NCBI GenBank assembly: GCA_021791145.1
Contig: JAJYXE010000039.1
Coordinates: forward strand, 1-57,859
Source: Actinomycetes bacterium
Lineage (GTDB): Bacteria; Actinomycetota; Acidimicrobiia; Acidimicrobiales; RAAP-2
Length of the DNA: 57,859 nt
Reading direction: 5' to 3'
Notes under the pieces: generated by a model
Told to the model about the DNA's origin: nothing
Databases searched by the model: none
Seen by the model: only the letters and a program-made list of their open reading frames with translations
Made by a program: the position numbers and the translations under genes
Part shown: positions 1-11,598 of the stretch, one piece after another
Position numbering within the stretch: the first letter of the stretch is position 1
How the letters are laid out: each line of letters begins with the position of its first letter

Positions 1-3000
1 CGCGGCGGCCAACGCGCCGGCGACGACGGCCACCGACCCGACGGCCCACCAGCGCAGCCGGCGCCCCCCGGCTCCCCCGCCTGGGATCCCGAGTGCCGGG
101 AGCACCGGCCCCGCCGCCCCCCCGCCTGGGAGCCCGAGCGCCGGCGCGCCGTTGCCCCCCTCTCGCCGCCGGCGGCGGCCCGGCACGACGACGAGGACGA
201 GGCATGCGAGGAGCGCCGCCGCCGACACCGCGAGACCGGCCACCACGAGATGCTGAGGTGCCCAGGTGAGGGACACGGTGAAGCGCGAGCCGCCGAGCGC
301 GCGGAGGTCGGCCCGGCTCACCTGCCAGCCGTTGGCGAAGGCGTCGACGAGCTGGGGGGCGCCGAGCGTGACGGCGTGGGAGCCGGGCCGGGCACCAGCC
401 ACGGGGGTCGCGACGGCGTGCCATCCTGCATTGAGGCTCTCGCCGAGGACGAGCTCGAAGGGCTGGGTCGCGGCGCTGACCCGGAGCGTCCAGCCGGTCG
501 CGGACGTCTCGTGCGCCCGCACACGCGGCGCGGGCCCCGGGGTGGGCGCGGCGGTCGCCTCGGACGCAGGCGCTGGGCCGCCGCCCGGCGCAGAGGAGAG
601 GGTCAGCTCGTCGACGTTCCACCCGGGCACGTCGGGCACGATCCCGCGCCCCGGCGCGGCGACCGGGGCGGTCGCGAGCGCGCTCTCGACCACGTGGCGG
701 CCCGCGGAGAGCCGGATCCCGCGGGCGTCGGCGCCGCACGGCTCGATCGACACCTGGCCGTCTTGGAGGGCGCTCGCCACGGAGCCGACGACCTTCAGCG
801 CGACCGGCCGGCCGTCAACCGCCAGGAGGTCCGTCTGGCAGTTGCCGGGCAGCGTCGCCGGGGGCGCGGGCACGTGCAGCCCCGGGATGCCGAGGTCGAC
901 GATCCCGAGGGGCAGGATCTCGCTGCGCTTGTGGTAGGCGAGGCGCGCGCGCTTCTCGCGCACCTCGTCGAAGGTGACGCGGATGCGTGTGCCGCGCAGC
1001 GCGGGGAAGGACACGGGCAGCGTGACGGTGGTCCCCGGCACGGCGCTCCTGGGATAGAAACCGAGCGCGACCCGGCGGGTCTCGGTGCGCCCGGCCGCGG
1101 CTGTCGAGGCCGTGATCTCGAGCGCGGAGGGGACCGAGTGCCGGTGGTCGGCGACGACCGAGAGCGACATCGTGGCGAAGGTGATGGGTGCGGGGAGCCG
1201 GTACTGGAGCCACGCGCCCAGCACGTCGGCGGCGCCGAAGCCGCTCTGCCACAGCGTGGACGGGTCGCCGTCCGCCGCCGCCGCGGCGGTGTCGCCGAGC
1301 GCGCCTGTGAGCCGGCTCGACGAGGTGGCGACGACGCCCGTGCCTGTCGCGCCGGGAATGCCGACGAGCCGGTCGATCTGCGCGTCGCCGAGGTAGGGGG
1401 AGAGCGTCGCCGTCCCCGAGAGCGTGAAGGTGCGCGCGGTCGGGAGCGTGAAGCTGCGCGCGAGGACCATCTGGGGATCGGTCCGCGCGGTCGTGTAGGG
1501 CGAGGCCCGTGTCCTTGTCATCGCGATGACCAGCCGGTCGCGCAACGACGACCGGCCGAGACGTGACAAAAGGTCGGTCGGCATGCGGTCGACCTCGGTG
1601 ACGTGCTGGCCGGGCACCTCCACCTCGGCGAGGCCCACCGGGGTGCCCCGGGGCTTGGTGGTCGCGTCGATCGTGATGCGCAGGGTGCGGAAGGTGCGAC
1701 GCGAGAAGTCGACCCGCTCGCCGGCGCGTCGCCGAGAGGCCGCGCCGAGGGCCACGGTGACCGGACGGCCCCCTGTGAAGGTGAGCGTCGCCTCGCTGAC
1801 GGAGCGCTTGCGTGTGCCGAAGAGCGGCTGGACCACGGTGATGTGGCCGGCGGTCACGCGGTGGCCGAAGTCGACCTGCCACCACTGGCCGTCGACGTCG
1901 GAGGTGAAGGTGCCGGTCTCCCATGCCGTGCGCAGGTCGCCGTCGATCGCGCTGTACGCCCGGTCCTCGGGCTGGTACGTCACCGGGTTGCCGTAGGAGG
2001 AGGCGGTGACGTCCGCCGCGCCGACGTACGTGGCGACCGTGCGGCTCCCCGGAGGTGTCGACGGGTCCTGAGAGGTCGCGAAGAGGTCGATCGGGCTGTC
2101 GGTCGGTGTGCGTGTTGTCGCGTCGTCGCGGGCCGTCTGGACCTGGCCGGCGTTGGCGCCGAGCCCGTTCCAGCGGAAGCCCTGCTTGCGATTGGTGTCG
2201 GTGACCACGAGCGTCGCGCCGTGCGCCGCGAGCCGGCGCAGCGCCGACGGCCGGCGGTCGAGGCTGCCCGCGTAGTAGATCGCGCTCTTCGTGTCGAGAA
2301 GGCCCTGGGCGGCGAGCGTCTCGAGCCCGGTCGCGTCGCCCGCGACGACGAGCGCGCCGGAGTCGGACTCGGCGCGCGCGATCGGCCGGGGGGCGCGCAC
2401 CGCGTAGACGGCCACGGGCGGCGGCTTCGTCGCGTGCGGTGTCCCCGAGAGGAGCTCGGTGTCGACTGTCGGCTTCGCCACGCGCTGGCCCGGCTCGCCG
2501 AACGTCGTCGGGCCCGACAGTCCCGGCGGCGTGCGCGCCAGGCTCTGGGCGAGTGTGACCGCCTGCGGGCTGCCGTAGTGGGCCGATGTCTGGTCGTACT
2601 CGACGAGCACGTCGCCGGCCGACATGAGGCGCGCCATCGGCGCGAGCGCGGCCCAGTCCTCGATGTGTGTCTGGATCGGCGAGTCGAGCGCGTACAGGGT
2701 GTCGGCGGTCGCGATCGACCCCATGACCTGCTGCTCCCGGGTGACGAAGGGACGGGTGAGGATCGCCGGCTGCGGGGTGTCGGTGGTGTTGCCCCACGTG
2801 TAGGCCGCGAACGCGTCGCCGGGGATCCCGAGCACGCGCGTGGCGCCGTGCACCGCGTCGAGGGCGCGCGCGGCGGCGAGGTCGTAGGCGGGGAGCCTCT
2901 CGGGCTGGGTGAGACCGTGCACGATCGCCGCGTCGCCGTTGAAGATCGCCGGGTTGGCGGCGAGGACGAGCCCGAAGAGCGCGGTCGCAGCGATCCCCGC

Positions 3001-4347
3001 GGCCCACGCGCGCGGCCGCGCGTGCGCGCGCCTGCGGGCGAGCGCACGCGTGCGGGCCGCCAGCCCGGCGACGCCCGCGCCGAGGAGCATCGCGAGCCCC
3101 AGCAGCGCGAGCGGCGTGGCGCGGTCGGTCGAGCGCATGGCGAGCCCCGCGGTCGTGTCGTTCATGAACGCCTTCAGCGCCGCGCCGGCCGGGGGCGGCG
3201 CTGTGTAGGGGTACGCGCCGACCGACAGCACGACGCCCACCACGACGAGGGCGACGAAGTAGCCGCGACGGCGCCACCGGACCAGCGCCGCGGAGACGAA
3301 CGCCAGCACCGGGACGAGGTAGGAGACAGCGACCAGCCAGAGCCACTTCGTGTACAGCACCACGCTCTGGGTCCACGGCCCGCTCTTCCCCCCGCCGTAG
3401 AAGTACCAGTAGCCGAGCCCCCGCAGCACCTCGAGCGGCGTCGACGTCGAGCTGGTCGCGCGCACCGACTCCGTGTACCGCAGGATGTCCACGCCGTAGC
3501 CGGCTTCGACCAACAGCCCGACGATCCACCACGCCGAGACCAGCACCGAGAGGACGCCGAGCTGCACGAGCACGACCCCGGCATCGCGCCAGGTCGCCTC
3601 GCGTTCCACCGCGGCCGCCCAGGCGAGCCACAGGAGGGGCCCGAGGACGACGTAGAGGACGGAGCTCGCGTTGATGCCGCTCGAGAGGGCGACGACGAGC
3701 GCGAACAGCGCGGCGTACCGCCACGACGCGAGTCGTGCGTGGCTCCGGCGTGCCTCGAGCGCCCTGGCCGCCAGCGCGACGAGCCAGGGGAGCGCGGCCC
3801 AGGGCATGAGGATGACCGAGATCCGCCCCGAGTACTGGAGCACGTAGGGGGAGAACATGAAGGCGAGCGCCGCGACCGTGCTCCCCGGCCTCCGCACGCC
3901 GATCGTCCTGCAGAGAGAGAGGACGCCCGCGCCCGCCGCGAACAGGATCGCACCGAGCCAGACCCGCTGGGCGATCCAGGTGGGCACGTGGAGCGCAGCG
4001 GTCGCCGCGTAGTAAGGGCCCATCGGGAACAGGTAGCCGATGTACTGGTGGGTGACCGTCCCGAGCGCGACTGTCGGGTACCACATCGACGCCACCTGCC
4101 CGAGGAACCTCGCCGGGTCGAGGTACAGGTACGTCTTGGTGTCCGAGCTCACGACCCCGCGCTCGACTGCGAGCAGCGGCACGAAGGCGAGGCCGGCGAG
4201 GAGCAGGTGCTCGAGCACGCCCGCGCGGCGTCGCAGCCCCGTTGCGCGCGCGAGGGGGATGCCGGGAGCGGGCGGGGCGGGCGCACCGCCGTCCGGCGCG
4301 TGGTGCGCACCGGGAGCCGGCGCGGCGGTCGTGGTCCTGGTCGTCAT
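1..4347 (-). CDS. aftD: AftD-like alpha-(1->3)-arabinofuranosyltransferase (DUF3367), 3' end outside the window
   Basis: This is a very large membrane glycosyltransferase, expected to add arabinofuranose from decaprenyl-phospho-arabinose to cell-wall arabinan at the outer face of the membrane. The reading frame is open from the ATG at 4347 to the window edge (at least 1449 residues; mycobacterial AftD is about 1400). The N-terminal third is strongly hydrophobic with many membrane segments. The C-terminal half carries discoidin/CBM-like stretches, such as DGDLRTAWETG and GQWWQVDFG, and later GDPSTLWQSGFG. A last membrane helix (LAVSAAALLACLVLVVV) is followed by a Gly/Pro-rich tail with two similar copies of a short segment. 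No Shine-Dalgarno is visible; an in-frame GTG at 4398 is an alternative start. It is transcribed divergently from the methyltransferase gene. The identification rests on overall architecture and remembered family features, not on an alignment. Confidence 0.8.
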   Translation of the reverse strand, partial: MTTRTTTAAPAPGAHHAPDGGAPAPPAPGIPLARATGLRRRAGVLEHLLLAGLAFVPLLAVERGVVSSDTKTYLYLDPARFLGQVASMWYPTVALGTVTHQYIGYLFPMGPYYAATAALHVPTWIAQRVWLGAILFAAGAGVLSLCRTIGVRRPGSTVAALAFMFSPYVLQYSGRISVILMPWAALPWLVALAARALEARRSHARLASWRYAALFALVVALSSGINASSVLYVVLGPLLWLAWAAAVEREATWRDAGVVLVQLGVLSVLVSAWWIVGLLVEAGYGVDILRYTESVRATSSTSTPLEVLRGLGYWYFYGGGKSGPWTQSVVLYTKWLWLVAVSYLVPVLAFVSAALVRWRRRGYFVALVVVGVVLSVGAYPYTAPPPAGAALKAFMNDTTAGLAMRSTDRATPLALLGLAMLLGAGVAGLAARTRALARRRAHARPRAWAAGIAATALFGLVLAANPAIFNGDAAIVHGLTQPERLPAYDLAAARALDAVHGATRVLGIPGDAFAAYTWGNTTDTPQPAILTRPFVTREQQVMGSIATADTLYALDSPIQTHIEDWAALAPMARLMSAGDVLVEYDQTSAHYGSPQAVTLAQSLARTPPGLSGPTTFGEPGQRVAKPTVDTELLSGTPHATKPPPVAVYAVRAPRPIARAESDSGALVVAGDATGLETLAAQGLLDTKSAIYYAGSLDRRPSALRRLAAHGATLVVTDTNRKQGFRWNGLGANAGQVQTARDDATTRTPTDSPIDLFATSQDPSTPPGSRTVATYVGAADVTASSYGNPVTYQPEDRAYSAIDGDLRTAWETGTFTSDVDGQWWQVDFGHRVTAGHITVVQPLFGTRKRSVSEATLTFTGGRPVTVALGAASRRRAGERVDFSRRTFRTLRITIDATTKPRGTPVGLAEVEVPGQHVTEVDRMPTDLLSRLGRSSLRDRLVIAMTRTRASPYTTARTDPQMVLARSFTLPTARTFTLSGTATLSPYLGDAQIDRLVGIPGATGTGVVATSSSRLTGALGDTAAAAADGDPSTLWQSGFGAADVLGAWLQYRLPAPITFATMSLSVVADHRHSVPSALEITASTAAAGRTETRRVALGFYPRSAVPGTTVTLPVSFPALRGTRIRVTFDEVREKRARLAYHKRSEILPLGIVDLGIPGLHVPAPPATLPGNCQTDLLAVDGRPVALKVVGSVASALQDGQVSIEPCGADARGIRLSAGRHVVESALATAPVAAPGRGIVPDVPGWNVDELTLSSAPGGGPAPASEATAAPTPGPAPRVRAHETSATGWTLRVSAATQPFELVLGESLNAGWHAVATPVAGARPGSHAVTLGAPQLVDAFANGWQVSRADLRALGGSRFTVSLTWAPQHLVVAGLAVSAAALLACLVLVVVPGRRRRREGGNGAPALGLPGGGAAGPVLPALGIPGGGAGGRRLRWWAVGSVAVVAGALAAA

Positions 4348-4438
4348 GGTGGCGGGGCGGCGCGCGGCTCCGGCGTCGGCACGTCGCCCTGCGCCCACGG
4401 CCGCCGGATCGGTACTGTAGGCAGCGCGCCGTGTCCTC

Positions 4439-5398
4439 GTGGAGCGGGCGGGAACGAAGGCGACGGGACCGGTGACGACCACGAGGCCAGCACGACGAGA
4501 CGGAGCCGCCGGCGCTCCACGCCGGGGCGGGGCCCGGGTGCGCCGGGGCGGGATCGAGGTGCGCCGGGGCCGAGAGAGGCTGACCGGTGAGCGGCCCAGG
4601 CGGGGCTCCACGCCCGACTCGCTCCTCGCCCTCCACGACGCCGGCTACCAAGCGGTGCTCGACCGGCTCGGCGCCGGGCGCGTGCTCGACGTCGGCTGCG
4701 GCGAGGGCTTCGAGTCGCTGCGGCTCGCCGGCGACGGCCGCCGGGTGGTGGGCGTGGACTACTCGGCGGAGGCGGTCGCAACCGCGGCCCGGACTGCGGC
4801 CGCGGCCGGGGGCGGGGACGGAGGGCTCCCGGTCGCGCAGATGGACGCCCTCGCGCTCGGCCTCGCCGACGGCTCGTTCGACGCCGTGTGCTCGTCGCAC
4901 CTCATCGAGCACTTCGCCGACCCGTTCCGCCACGTCGCCGAGGTCGCGCGCGTCACCTCGGACGCCGGGACCGCCTTCTTCCTCACCCCCAACGCCCCCG
5001 CCGACTTCGAGAACCCGTTCCACCTCCGGCTGTTCGAGCCCGAGGAGCTCGCGGCGCTGCTCGGTCGCTTCTTTGCCGACGTGTGGGTGGGCGGGGTGGA
5101 CGGCAGCGACCGGGTGAAGGCCGACTTCGCCTCACGGCGGGAGAAGGCCGCGAAGATCCTCCGCCTCGACGTGCTCGACCTCCGCCACCGGATGCCGAGG
5201 CGCTGGTACCTGGCGCTCTACACCCGGCTCCTCCCGATCGCGTACGCGCTCATGGCCCAAGACGGCCGGCACGGCGCGTCGGGGATCTCCGCGGACGACT
5301 GGTTCGTGACCGGCCGTCCCGACGAGACGACGCTCGTGCTGTTCGCGGTGTGCCGACGGCCGCGCCGGCGCGCGTGGAGGGAGCCCGGCGCGCGGTGA
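4439..5398 (+). CDS. class I SAM-dependent methyltransferase
   Basis: The protein (319 aa) has a Rossmann methyltransferase core. The SAM-binding motif VLDVGCGEGFESLRLA is followed by VVGVDYSAEAV, and FDAVCSSHLIEHFADP corresponds to motif IV and the post-motif helix. This is the Methyltransf_11 type seen in small-molecule and glycan methylation; the substrate cannot be read from sequence. The first 50 or so residues are Arg/Gly-rich with near-repeats, so the true start may be the in-frame GTG at 4559. The stop overlaps the coaE start as GTGA, so the two are translationally coupled. Its head-to-head placement with the arabinosyltransferase hints at a cell-envelope role, which is inference. Confidence 0.75.
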   Translation: MERAGTKATGPVTTTRPARRDGAAGAPRRGGARVRRGGIEVRRGRERLTGERPRRGSTPDSLLALHDAGYQAVLDRLGAGRVLDVGCGEGFESLRLAGDGRRVVGVDYSAEAVATAARTAAAAGGGDGGLPVAQMDALALGLADGSFDAVCSSHLIEHFADPFRHVAEVARVTSDAGTAFFLTPNAPADFENPFHLRLFEPEELAALLGRFFADVWVGGVDGSDRVKADFASRREKAAKILRLDVLDLRHRMPRRWYLALYTRLLPIAYALMAQDGRHGASGISADDWFVTGRPDETTLVLFAVCRRPRRRAWREPGAR

Positions 5399-6066
5399 CG
5401 CAGCGTGTCGGCCTCACCGGCGGCATCGGCTCGGGGAAGTCCACCGTGGCCGACCTCCTCGCGGCGCGGGGCGCGGCGGTCGTCGACGCCGACGTGATCG
5501 CCCGGGAGGTCGTCGCGCCCGGGGCCGCCGCCTATGACGCAGTAGTCGCCCGGTTCGGGCGCGAGATCCTGGCGGCGGACGCCACGGTCGAGCGCGCTGC
5601 GCTCGCGGCACGGGTCTTCGGGGACCCCGACGCGCTCGCGGACCTCAACGCGATCACCCATCCCGCGATCGGGGCGGCCCTCCTCGAGCGGCTCGACTCG
5701 CTGGAGCGCCTCCCCGCCGCCGAGCGACCAGTGGTGGCGGTCGCGGTGATCCCGCTCCTGCGCCGCGCGCACGTCGACGCGCTGGCGCTCAGCGCGGTCG
5801 TGGTGGTCGACTGCCCGACGGAGGTCGCCGTTCGCCGGCTCGTCGAGGCGAGGGGCATGGACGAGGCCGACGCCCGTGCGCGGGTCGCCGCCCAGGCGTC
5901 CCGGGAGGAGCGCCTGGCGCTCGCCGACTACGTGGTCGACAACGGCTCGGGCCCCGAGCACCTCGCCGCCGAGGTGGACGCGCTCTGGGGGTGGCTCAAG
6001 GGGTTGGTCGCGCCGGACCGCCTGGCCGGCGGCGCGGCGGCGGGCGACGGCGCATCGAGCACCTAG
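5395..6066 (+). CDS. coaE: dephospho-CoA kinase
   Basis: This enzyme catalyses the last step of coenzyme A biosynthesis, phosphorylating the 3'-hydroxyl of dephospho-CoA with ATP in the cytoplasm. The protein (223 aa, normal size) opens with the P-loop VGLTGGIGSGKSTVADLL. The conserved DADVIAREVV follows, then a lid region with ITHPAIG and a VVDCPTEVAVRRL segment with Asp after the fourth strand. The GTG start at 5395 overlaps the previous stop by 4 nt (GTGA). The coaE-uvrB adjacency is common in Actinobacteria and supports the call. The C-terminal tail (GGAAAGDGASST) is low complexity. Confidence 0.95.
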   Translation: MTQRVGLTGGIGSGKSTVADLLAARGAAVVDADVIAREVVAPGAAAYDAVVARFGREILAADATVERAALAARVFGDPDALADLNAITHPAIGAALLERLDSLERLPAAERPVVAVAVIPLLRRAHVDALALSAVVVVDCPTEVAVRRLVEARGMDEADARARVAAQASREERLALADYVVDNGSGPEHLAAEVDALWGWLKGLVAPDRLAGGAAAGDGASST

Positions 6067-6157
6067 GAGCACGTAGCCGGCGGAACCCCGGCGCCGGGCG
6101 CCGATGCGAGCCCCCGCGCCGAGGCGGCGCGCAGGCCGGGGCCGCACAACCGGTTGG

Positions 6158-6163
6158 TACGCT
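6158..6163 (+). promoter_or_regulatory. putative -10 hexamer of uvrB (leaderless)
   Basis: TACGCT lies 8 nt before the GTG at 6172. This matches the TAnnnT-to-start spacing seen at several other genes here and places the transcription start at or next to the start codon. No Shine-Dalgarno precedes the GTG. Confidence 0.5.
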
Positions 6164-6171
6164 CCCGCGCG

Positions 6172-8358
6172 GTGCCTGACTTCGAGGTCGTCTCCTCCTT
6201 CCGCCCCGCCGGCGACCAGCCCGGGGCGATCCGCGCCCTCGCCGAAGGCGTCCGCCGCGGCGACCGTTACCAGACCCTGCAGGGGATCACCGGGAGCGGC
6301 AAGACCGCCACGATCGCCTGGACCATCGAGGCGGTCCAGCGCCCGACGCTCATCATCGAGCCCAACAAGTCGCTCGCCGCGCAGCTCTCGTCCGAGCTGC
6401 GGGACCTCTTCCCGAAGAACCGGGTCGAATTCTTCGTCTCCTACTACGACTACTACCAGCCCGAGGCGTACCTTCCGACGACGGACACCTACATCGAGAA
6501 GGACTCGTCGATCAACGACGAGATCGACCGGCTGCGCCACGCGACGACCTCCTCGCTCCTCATGCGGCGGGACGTCATCGTCGTCGCGTCGGTCTCCTGC
6601 ATCTACGGCCTGGGGTCGCCCGAGGAGTACGCCGGCCGCATCCTCGGGCTCCAGGTCGGCCAGCAGATCGACCAGCGGGACCTCCTGCGCCGTCTCGTCG
6701 ACCTCCAGTACACGCGCAACGACGTGAACCTCGTCCGAGGCACCTTCCGCGCCCGCGGCGACACGATCGAGGTCCACCCGGCCTACGAGGAGGCCGCGCT
6801 CCGCGTCGAGCTCTTCGGGGACACGGTCGAGCGGATCGTCCCCTTCGACGTCCTGACCGGCGAGATGGGGGAGCCGATGGACGACGTGGTCGTCTTCGCG
6901 GCGACCCACTACGTCGCCGGCGACGAGACCATGCAGCGTGCGATCGCCTCGATCGAGGTGGAGCTCCGCGACCGGCTGGGCGACTTCCAGCGGGAGGGGA
7001 AGCTGCTCGAGGCCCAGAGGCTGCGCGCACGCACCGAGCATGACCTCGAGATGCTCGCCGAGACCGGGGTGTGCTCGGGCATCGAGAACTACAGCCGGCA
7101 CCTCGACGGCCGCAGCCCCGGCGACCCGCCGTTCACGCTGCTCGACTTCTTCCCGAAGGACTACCTCGTCGTGATCGACGAGAGTCATGTGGCGGTGCCC
7201 CAGCTCTACGGCCAGTGGGCGGGCGACCGCTCCCGCAAGGAGGTGCTGGTCGAGCACGGATTCCGGCTTCCCTCCGCCCTGGACAACCGGCCGTTGCGCT
7301 TCGAGGAGTTCGTCGAGCGGGTGCCCCAGGCGATCTTCGTGTCCGCGACGCCCGGCCCCTTCGAGCTCGAGCATTCCGCACAGGTCGTGGAGCAGGTGAT
7401 CCGCCCGACCGGTCTCGTCGACCCCGAGGTCGTCATCCAGCCCACGCGCGGCCAGATCGACGACCTCATGGCGAGGATCGAGGAGGCCGTCACGAAGGGC
7501 GGGCGGGTCCTCGTGACGACCCTCACCAAGAAGATGGCAGAGGACCTCACCGACTACCTCGCCGACGCCGGCATCCGGGTGCAGTACCTGCACTCGGACA
7601 TCGACACGATCACCCGTGTGGAGATCCTGCGGGGCCTCAGGCTCGGGGCGATCGACGTCCTCGTCGGGATCAACCTCCTCCGGGAGGGCCTCGACCTGCC
7701 CGAGGTCTCGCTCGTGGCGATCCTCGACGCCGACAAGGAGGGTTTCCTGCGCTCGGCGTCGTCGCTCATCCAGACGATGGGCCGTGCTGCTCGGAACGTG
7801 GACGGCACCGTCGTGCTCTACGCCGACACGATCACCGACTCGATGCGCGAGGCCGTCGGCACGACCCAGCGGCGCCGCCAGCGCCAGATGGCCTACAACG
7901 CAGAGCACGGCATCGACCCCCAGACGATCCGGAAGGCCGTCACCGACATCCTGGAGCGGCTGCGCGGGTCGTCCGACGGCACCTCGAGGGCGAAGCGCAG
8001 CCGTGCCGACGTCCGCTCGGGCAAGGCGGCCCGGACGGTGCGCACGCGCGCCGCGGTCGGCGGCGGAGGATGGGTGCCGGGCGCAGGGCCGGTCGAGCTG
8101 CCGCCCGATCTCGCCGAGCTCGCCGCGCAGCTCGAGCGCGAGATGCACGCGGCGGCGGCAGACCTCCGCTTCGAGGAGGCGGCGCTCCTTCGCGACGAGC
8201 TCGCGACGCTGCGGGCCACGGCGACCGCCGGTGCCGCGCCGGAGGCCCTCGGGGGACCAGAGCCTGGCGGGGGATCAGAGCCGGGCGGGGGATCCGAGCC
8301 GGGCGGGGGATCCGAGCCGGGCGGGGGATCCGAGGAGGCGGAGGCGACTCTCGCGTAG
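6172..8358 (+). CDS. uvrB: excinuclease ABC subunit UvrB
   Basis: UvrB is the damage-verifying helicase-like subunit of nucleotide excision repair; it is loaded by UvrA and recruits UvrC. Walker A is GITGSGKT near the N-terminus. The beta-hairpin region has the characteristic [17 protein letters not shown] (in [15 protein letters not shown]) is the DEAD-like motif, and [12 protein letters not shown] with QTMGRAARN forms motifs V-VI. A C-terminal UVR motif ([20 protein letters not shown] region) that contacts UvrC is present. I chose GTG 6172 over the in-frame TTG 6154 because of the -10 spacing. The protein ends in a Gly-Ser/Pro-Glu-Pro-Gly repeat tail encoded by an 18-bp tandem array, beyond the normal family end. 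Confidence 0.97.
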   Translation: MPDFEVVSSFRPAGDQPGAIRALAEGVRRGDRYQTLQGITGSGKTATIAWTIEAVQRPTLIIEPNKSLAAQLSSELRDLFPKNRVEFFVSYYDYYQPEAYLPTTDTYIEKDSSINDEIDRLRHATTSSLLMRRDVIVVASVSCIYGLGSPEEYAGRILGLQVGQQIDQRDLLRRLVDLQYTRNDVNLVRGTFRARGDTIEVHPAYEEAALRVELFGDTVERIVPFDVLTGEMGEPMDDVVVFAATHYVAGDETMQRAIASIEVELRDRLGDFQREGKLLEAQRLRARTEHDLEMLAETGVCSGIENYSRHLDGRSPGDPPFTLLDFFPKDYLVVIDESHVAVPQLYGQWAGDRSRKEVLVEHGFRLPSALDNRPLRFEEFVERVPQAIFVSATPGPFELEHSAQVVEQVIRPTGLVDPEVVIQPTRGQIDDLMARIEEAVTKGGRVLVTTLTKKMAEDLTDYLADAGIRVQYLHSDIDTITRVEILRGLRLGAIDVLVGINLLREGLDLPEVSLVAILDADKEGFLRSASSLIQTMGRAARNVDGTVVLYADTITDSMREAVGTTQRRRQRQMAYNAEHGIDPQTIRKAVTDILERLRGSSDGTSRAKRSRADVRSGKAARTVRTRAAVGGGGWVPGAGPVELPPDLAELAAQLEREMHAAAADLRFEEAALLRDELATLRATATAGAAPEALGGPEPGGGSEPGGGSEPGGGSEPGGGSEEAEATLA
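8251..8334 (+). repeat. 18-bp tandem array in the 3' end of uvrB
   Basis: There are four full copies plus a partial of an 18-bp unit encoding GGSEPG. It is in frame and lies after the UVR domain. The copies differ by only one to three bases, which suggests recent expansion. Confidence 0.95.
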
Positions 8359-8451
8359 GCTTGGTGGCTCCGCGGCGGGCGAAGGAGCCTGCTGCGCCCG
8401 AGCTTGCACCCGACCTCCCATCCAAAGCCTCCGAGAGGATCGCCGACCACC

Positions 8452-10070
<1,619 letters not shown>

Positions 10071-10074
<4 letters not shown>

Positions 10075-11222
10075 GCACGATCGAGACCGCTGCGTCAGGC
10101 GCTCGCGCCGGGCGGGCGACGTCGCTCGTCTGCGTCGACTGCGGGTCGAGCGCGCAGGACCTTTCGGGACGGTGCCGCGCGTGCAACGGCCTCGTCGAGG
10201 CCGTCTACCCCGAGAGCGGCGCATCCCTCGGGCCCGGGGACACCGACGCGCTCGAGACGTACTGGGACCTCCTGCCGATCCCCCGGCGCGAGTCGTGCCG
10301 GATCGCCATCGAACCGACGCCGACGGTCCTCCTCACCGAGCTCGACGGCGTGCCCATCTGGGCGAAGGTCGAAGGGGTGCTCCCGACCGGCTCGACGAAG
10401 GACCGGCTGATCGCCGTCTCGCTGCCGCTCATGGTCGAGCGGGGGGTGGAACGCTTCGTCTTCAGCTCCACCGGCAACACCGCCGCCGCCTACGCCTGGG
10501 GGCTCGGGTACTACCCGGAGCTCTCCGCCAGGGTGTACGTCTCCGAGGACGTCGCCGATTCCCAGCTCGGCCCCAAGACGGACCAGATGGAGATCGTCCG
10601 GGTGAAGGGGGACTACGTGGAGGCCGGCAACCGCTCGCGCGCGGAGATCCGGCCCGACGAGGTTTCCGAGGGCGGCTTCTTCAACCTGGGCCGGCGTGAG
10701 GGCGCGAAGCTCGCCTATCTCGAAGCGTTCGACGACGTCGCGCGGGCGGGCGGCCGGATCGACACGGTCGTCCAGGCGGTCGCCTCCGGCCTCGGGATCG
10801 TGGCCGCGGCCCGGGCCGTCGAGCAGAGCGCGGCGGTGCGCGGTTGGGGCAAGGGCCCGCGGCTCTTCTGCGCTCAGCAGACCAGCTGCTCGCCGATGGT
10901 GAAGGCCTACCGCGCGTTGCTGAGCGGCACCGGAGAGCGGCTTCCCGAGAAGCTCCCCTCGGGGCTCGCCGCGGCGATCCTGCTCGGGGACCCGTTCTCG
11001 AGCTTCGACTACGTGGCGCGGGCGGCCCGCGAGTCCGACGGCGGCTTCGTCGACGTGACCTCCTCGGAGATCGCCGCAGCCCTGCAGCGCCACAACCGCG
11101 AGGTGCCGATGGGCGACTCGGCGGCGGTGGCGCTGGCGAGCGTGTACCGCATGTGGGAGCAGGGCGACCTGCGCGGGTCGGAGGGCGTGCTGGTCGCGCT
11201 CACCGGCGGCCCCGGCCGATGA
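10071..11222 (+). CDS. threonine-synthase-like fold-type II PLP-dependent enzyme
   Basis: The protein (383 aa) resembles threonine synthases and other fold-type II PLP enzymes, which carry out beta- or gamma-elimination/replacement on amino acids. It starts with a zinc-ribbon-like segment with Cys21, Cys24, Cys35 and Cys38. PTGSTKDR carries the likely Schiff-base lysine (Lys110), SSTGNTAAAYA is the phosphate/cofactor-binding loop, and AVASGLGIV is the Gly-rich loop. The ATG at 10071 overlaps the adenylation gene stop (ATGA). Between an adenylation enzyme and a carrier protein it probably makes or modifies the activated amino acid, for example by beta-elimination or replacement; this is inference. 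A housekeeping ThrC role is less likely because no hom or thrB genes are adjacent. Confidence 0.75.
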
Positions 11223-11271
11223 GCGGGGCGATGGCCGGCTCGGCGATGGCTCAGGCGGTGGACTCGGCCGG

Positions 11272-11514
11272 ATGACCGAAGAGGAGTTCTACGAACGGAT
11301 GCGGGCGTTCCTGCGCGAGCGCCGCCCGGACCTCACCGGCAGCATCGAGCCGACCACCCAGCTGTGGCAGGCCGGGTACCTCGACTCGTTCGGGCTGATC
11401 GAGACGTTGACGCTGCTCGAGGAGCTCACCGGGCGGCCGATCCAGATCGGCGCGGACGACCTGCCGAGCTTCTTCACGATGAAGGGCATCTTCGAGGCTT
11501 TCCTCGCGGGCTGA
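11272..11514 (+). CDS. acyl/peptidyl carrier protein
   Basis: This is a free-standing carrier protein of 80 aa. The motif YLDSFGLIE contains the Ser39 that should receive 4'-phosphopantetheine, and the four-helix carrier pattern is evident (acidic N-terminus, LLEELTG helix, FFTMKGIFEAFL end). It starts 49 nt after the PLP enzyme gene and is presumably loaded by the adenylation protein, giving an aminoacyl thioester. No thioesterase, condensation enzyme or phosphopantetheinyl transferase is encoded in the window. Confidence 0.85.
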   Translation: MTEEEFYERMRAFLRERRPDLTGSIEPTTQLWQAGYLDSFGLIETLTLLEELTGRPIQIGADDLPSFFTMKGIFEAFLAG

Positions 11515-11598
11515 GCGCGACGTGTCGCGCCGCTGGGCGCGGCGTCCGAGGAAACTGGACGCGCGGGTGCGCTACACTGGCCTCTGGGGCTGGAGGGG

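Noticed and set aside
815..5023. 1402-codon open frame on the minus strand, out of register with the aftD-like gene
   Set aside because: Its translation is Arg/Pro/Ala-rich without motifs, while the frame beginning at 4347 gives membrane segments and discoidin-like domains. It also runs antisense through the methyltransferase gene.
5218..8148. 976-codon minus-strand open frame opposite coaE and uvrB
   Set aside because: It is the antisense shadow of uvrB. The plus strand has all UvrB motifs and the minus translation has none.
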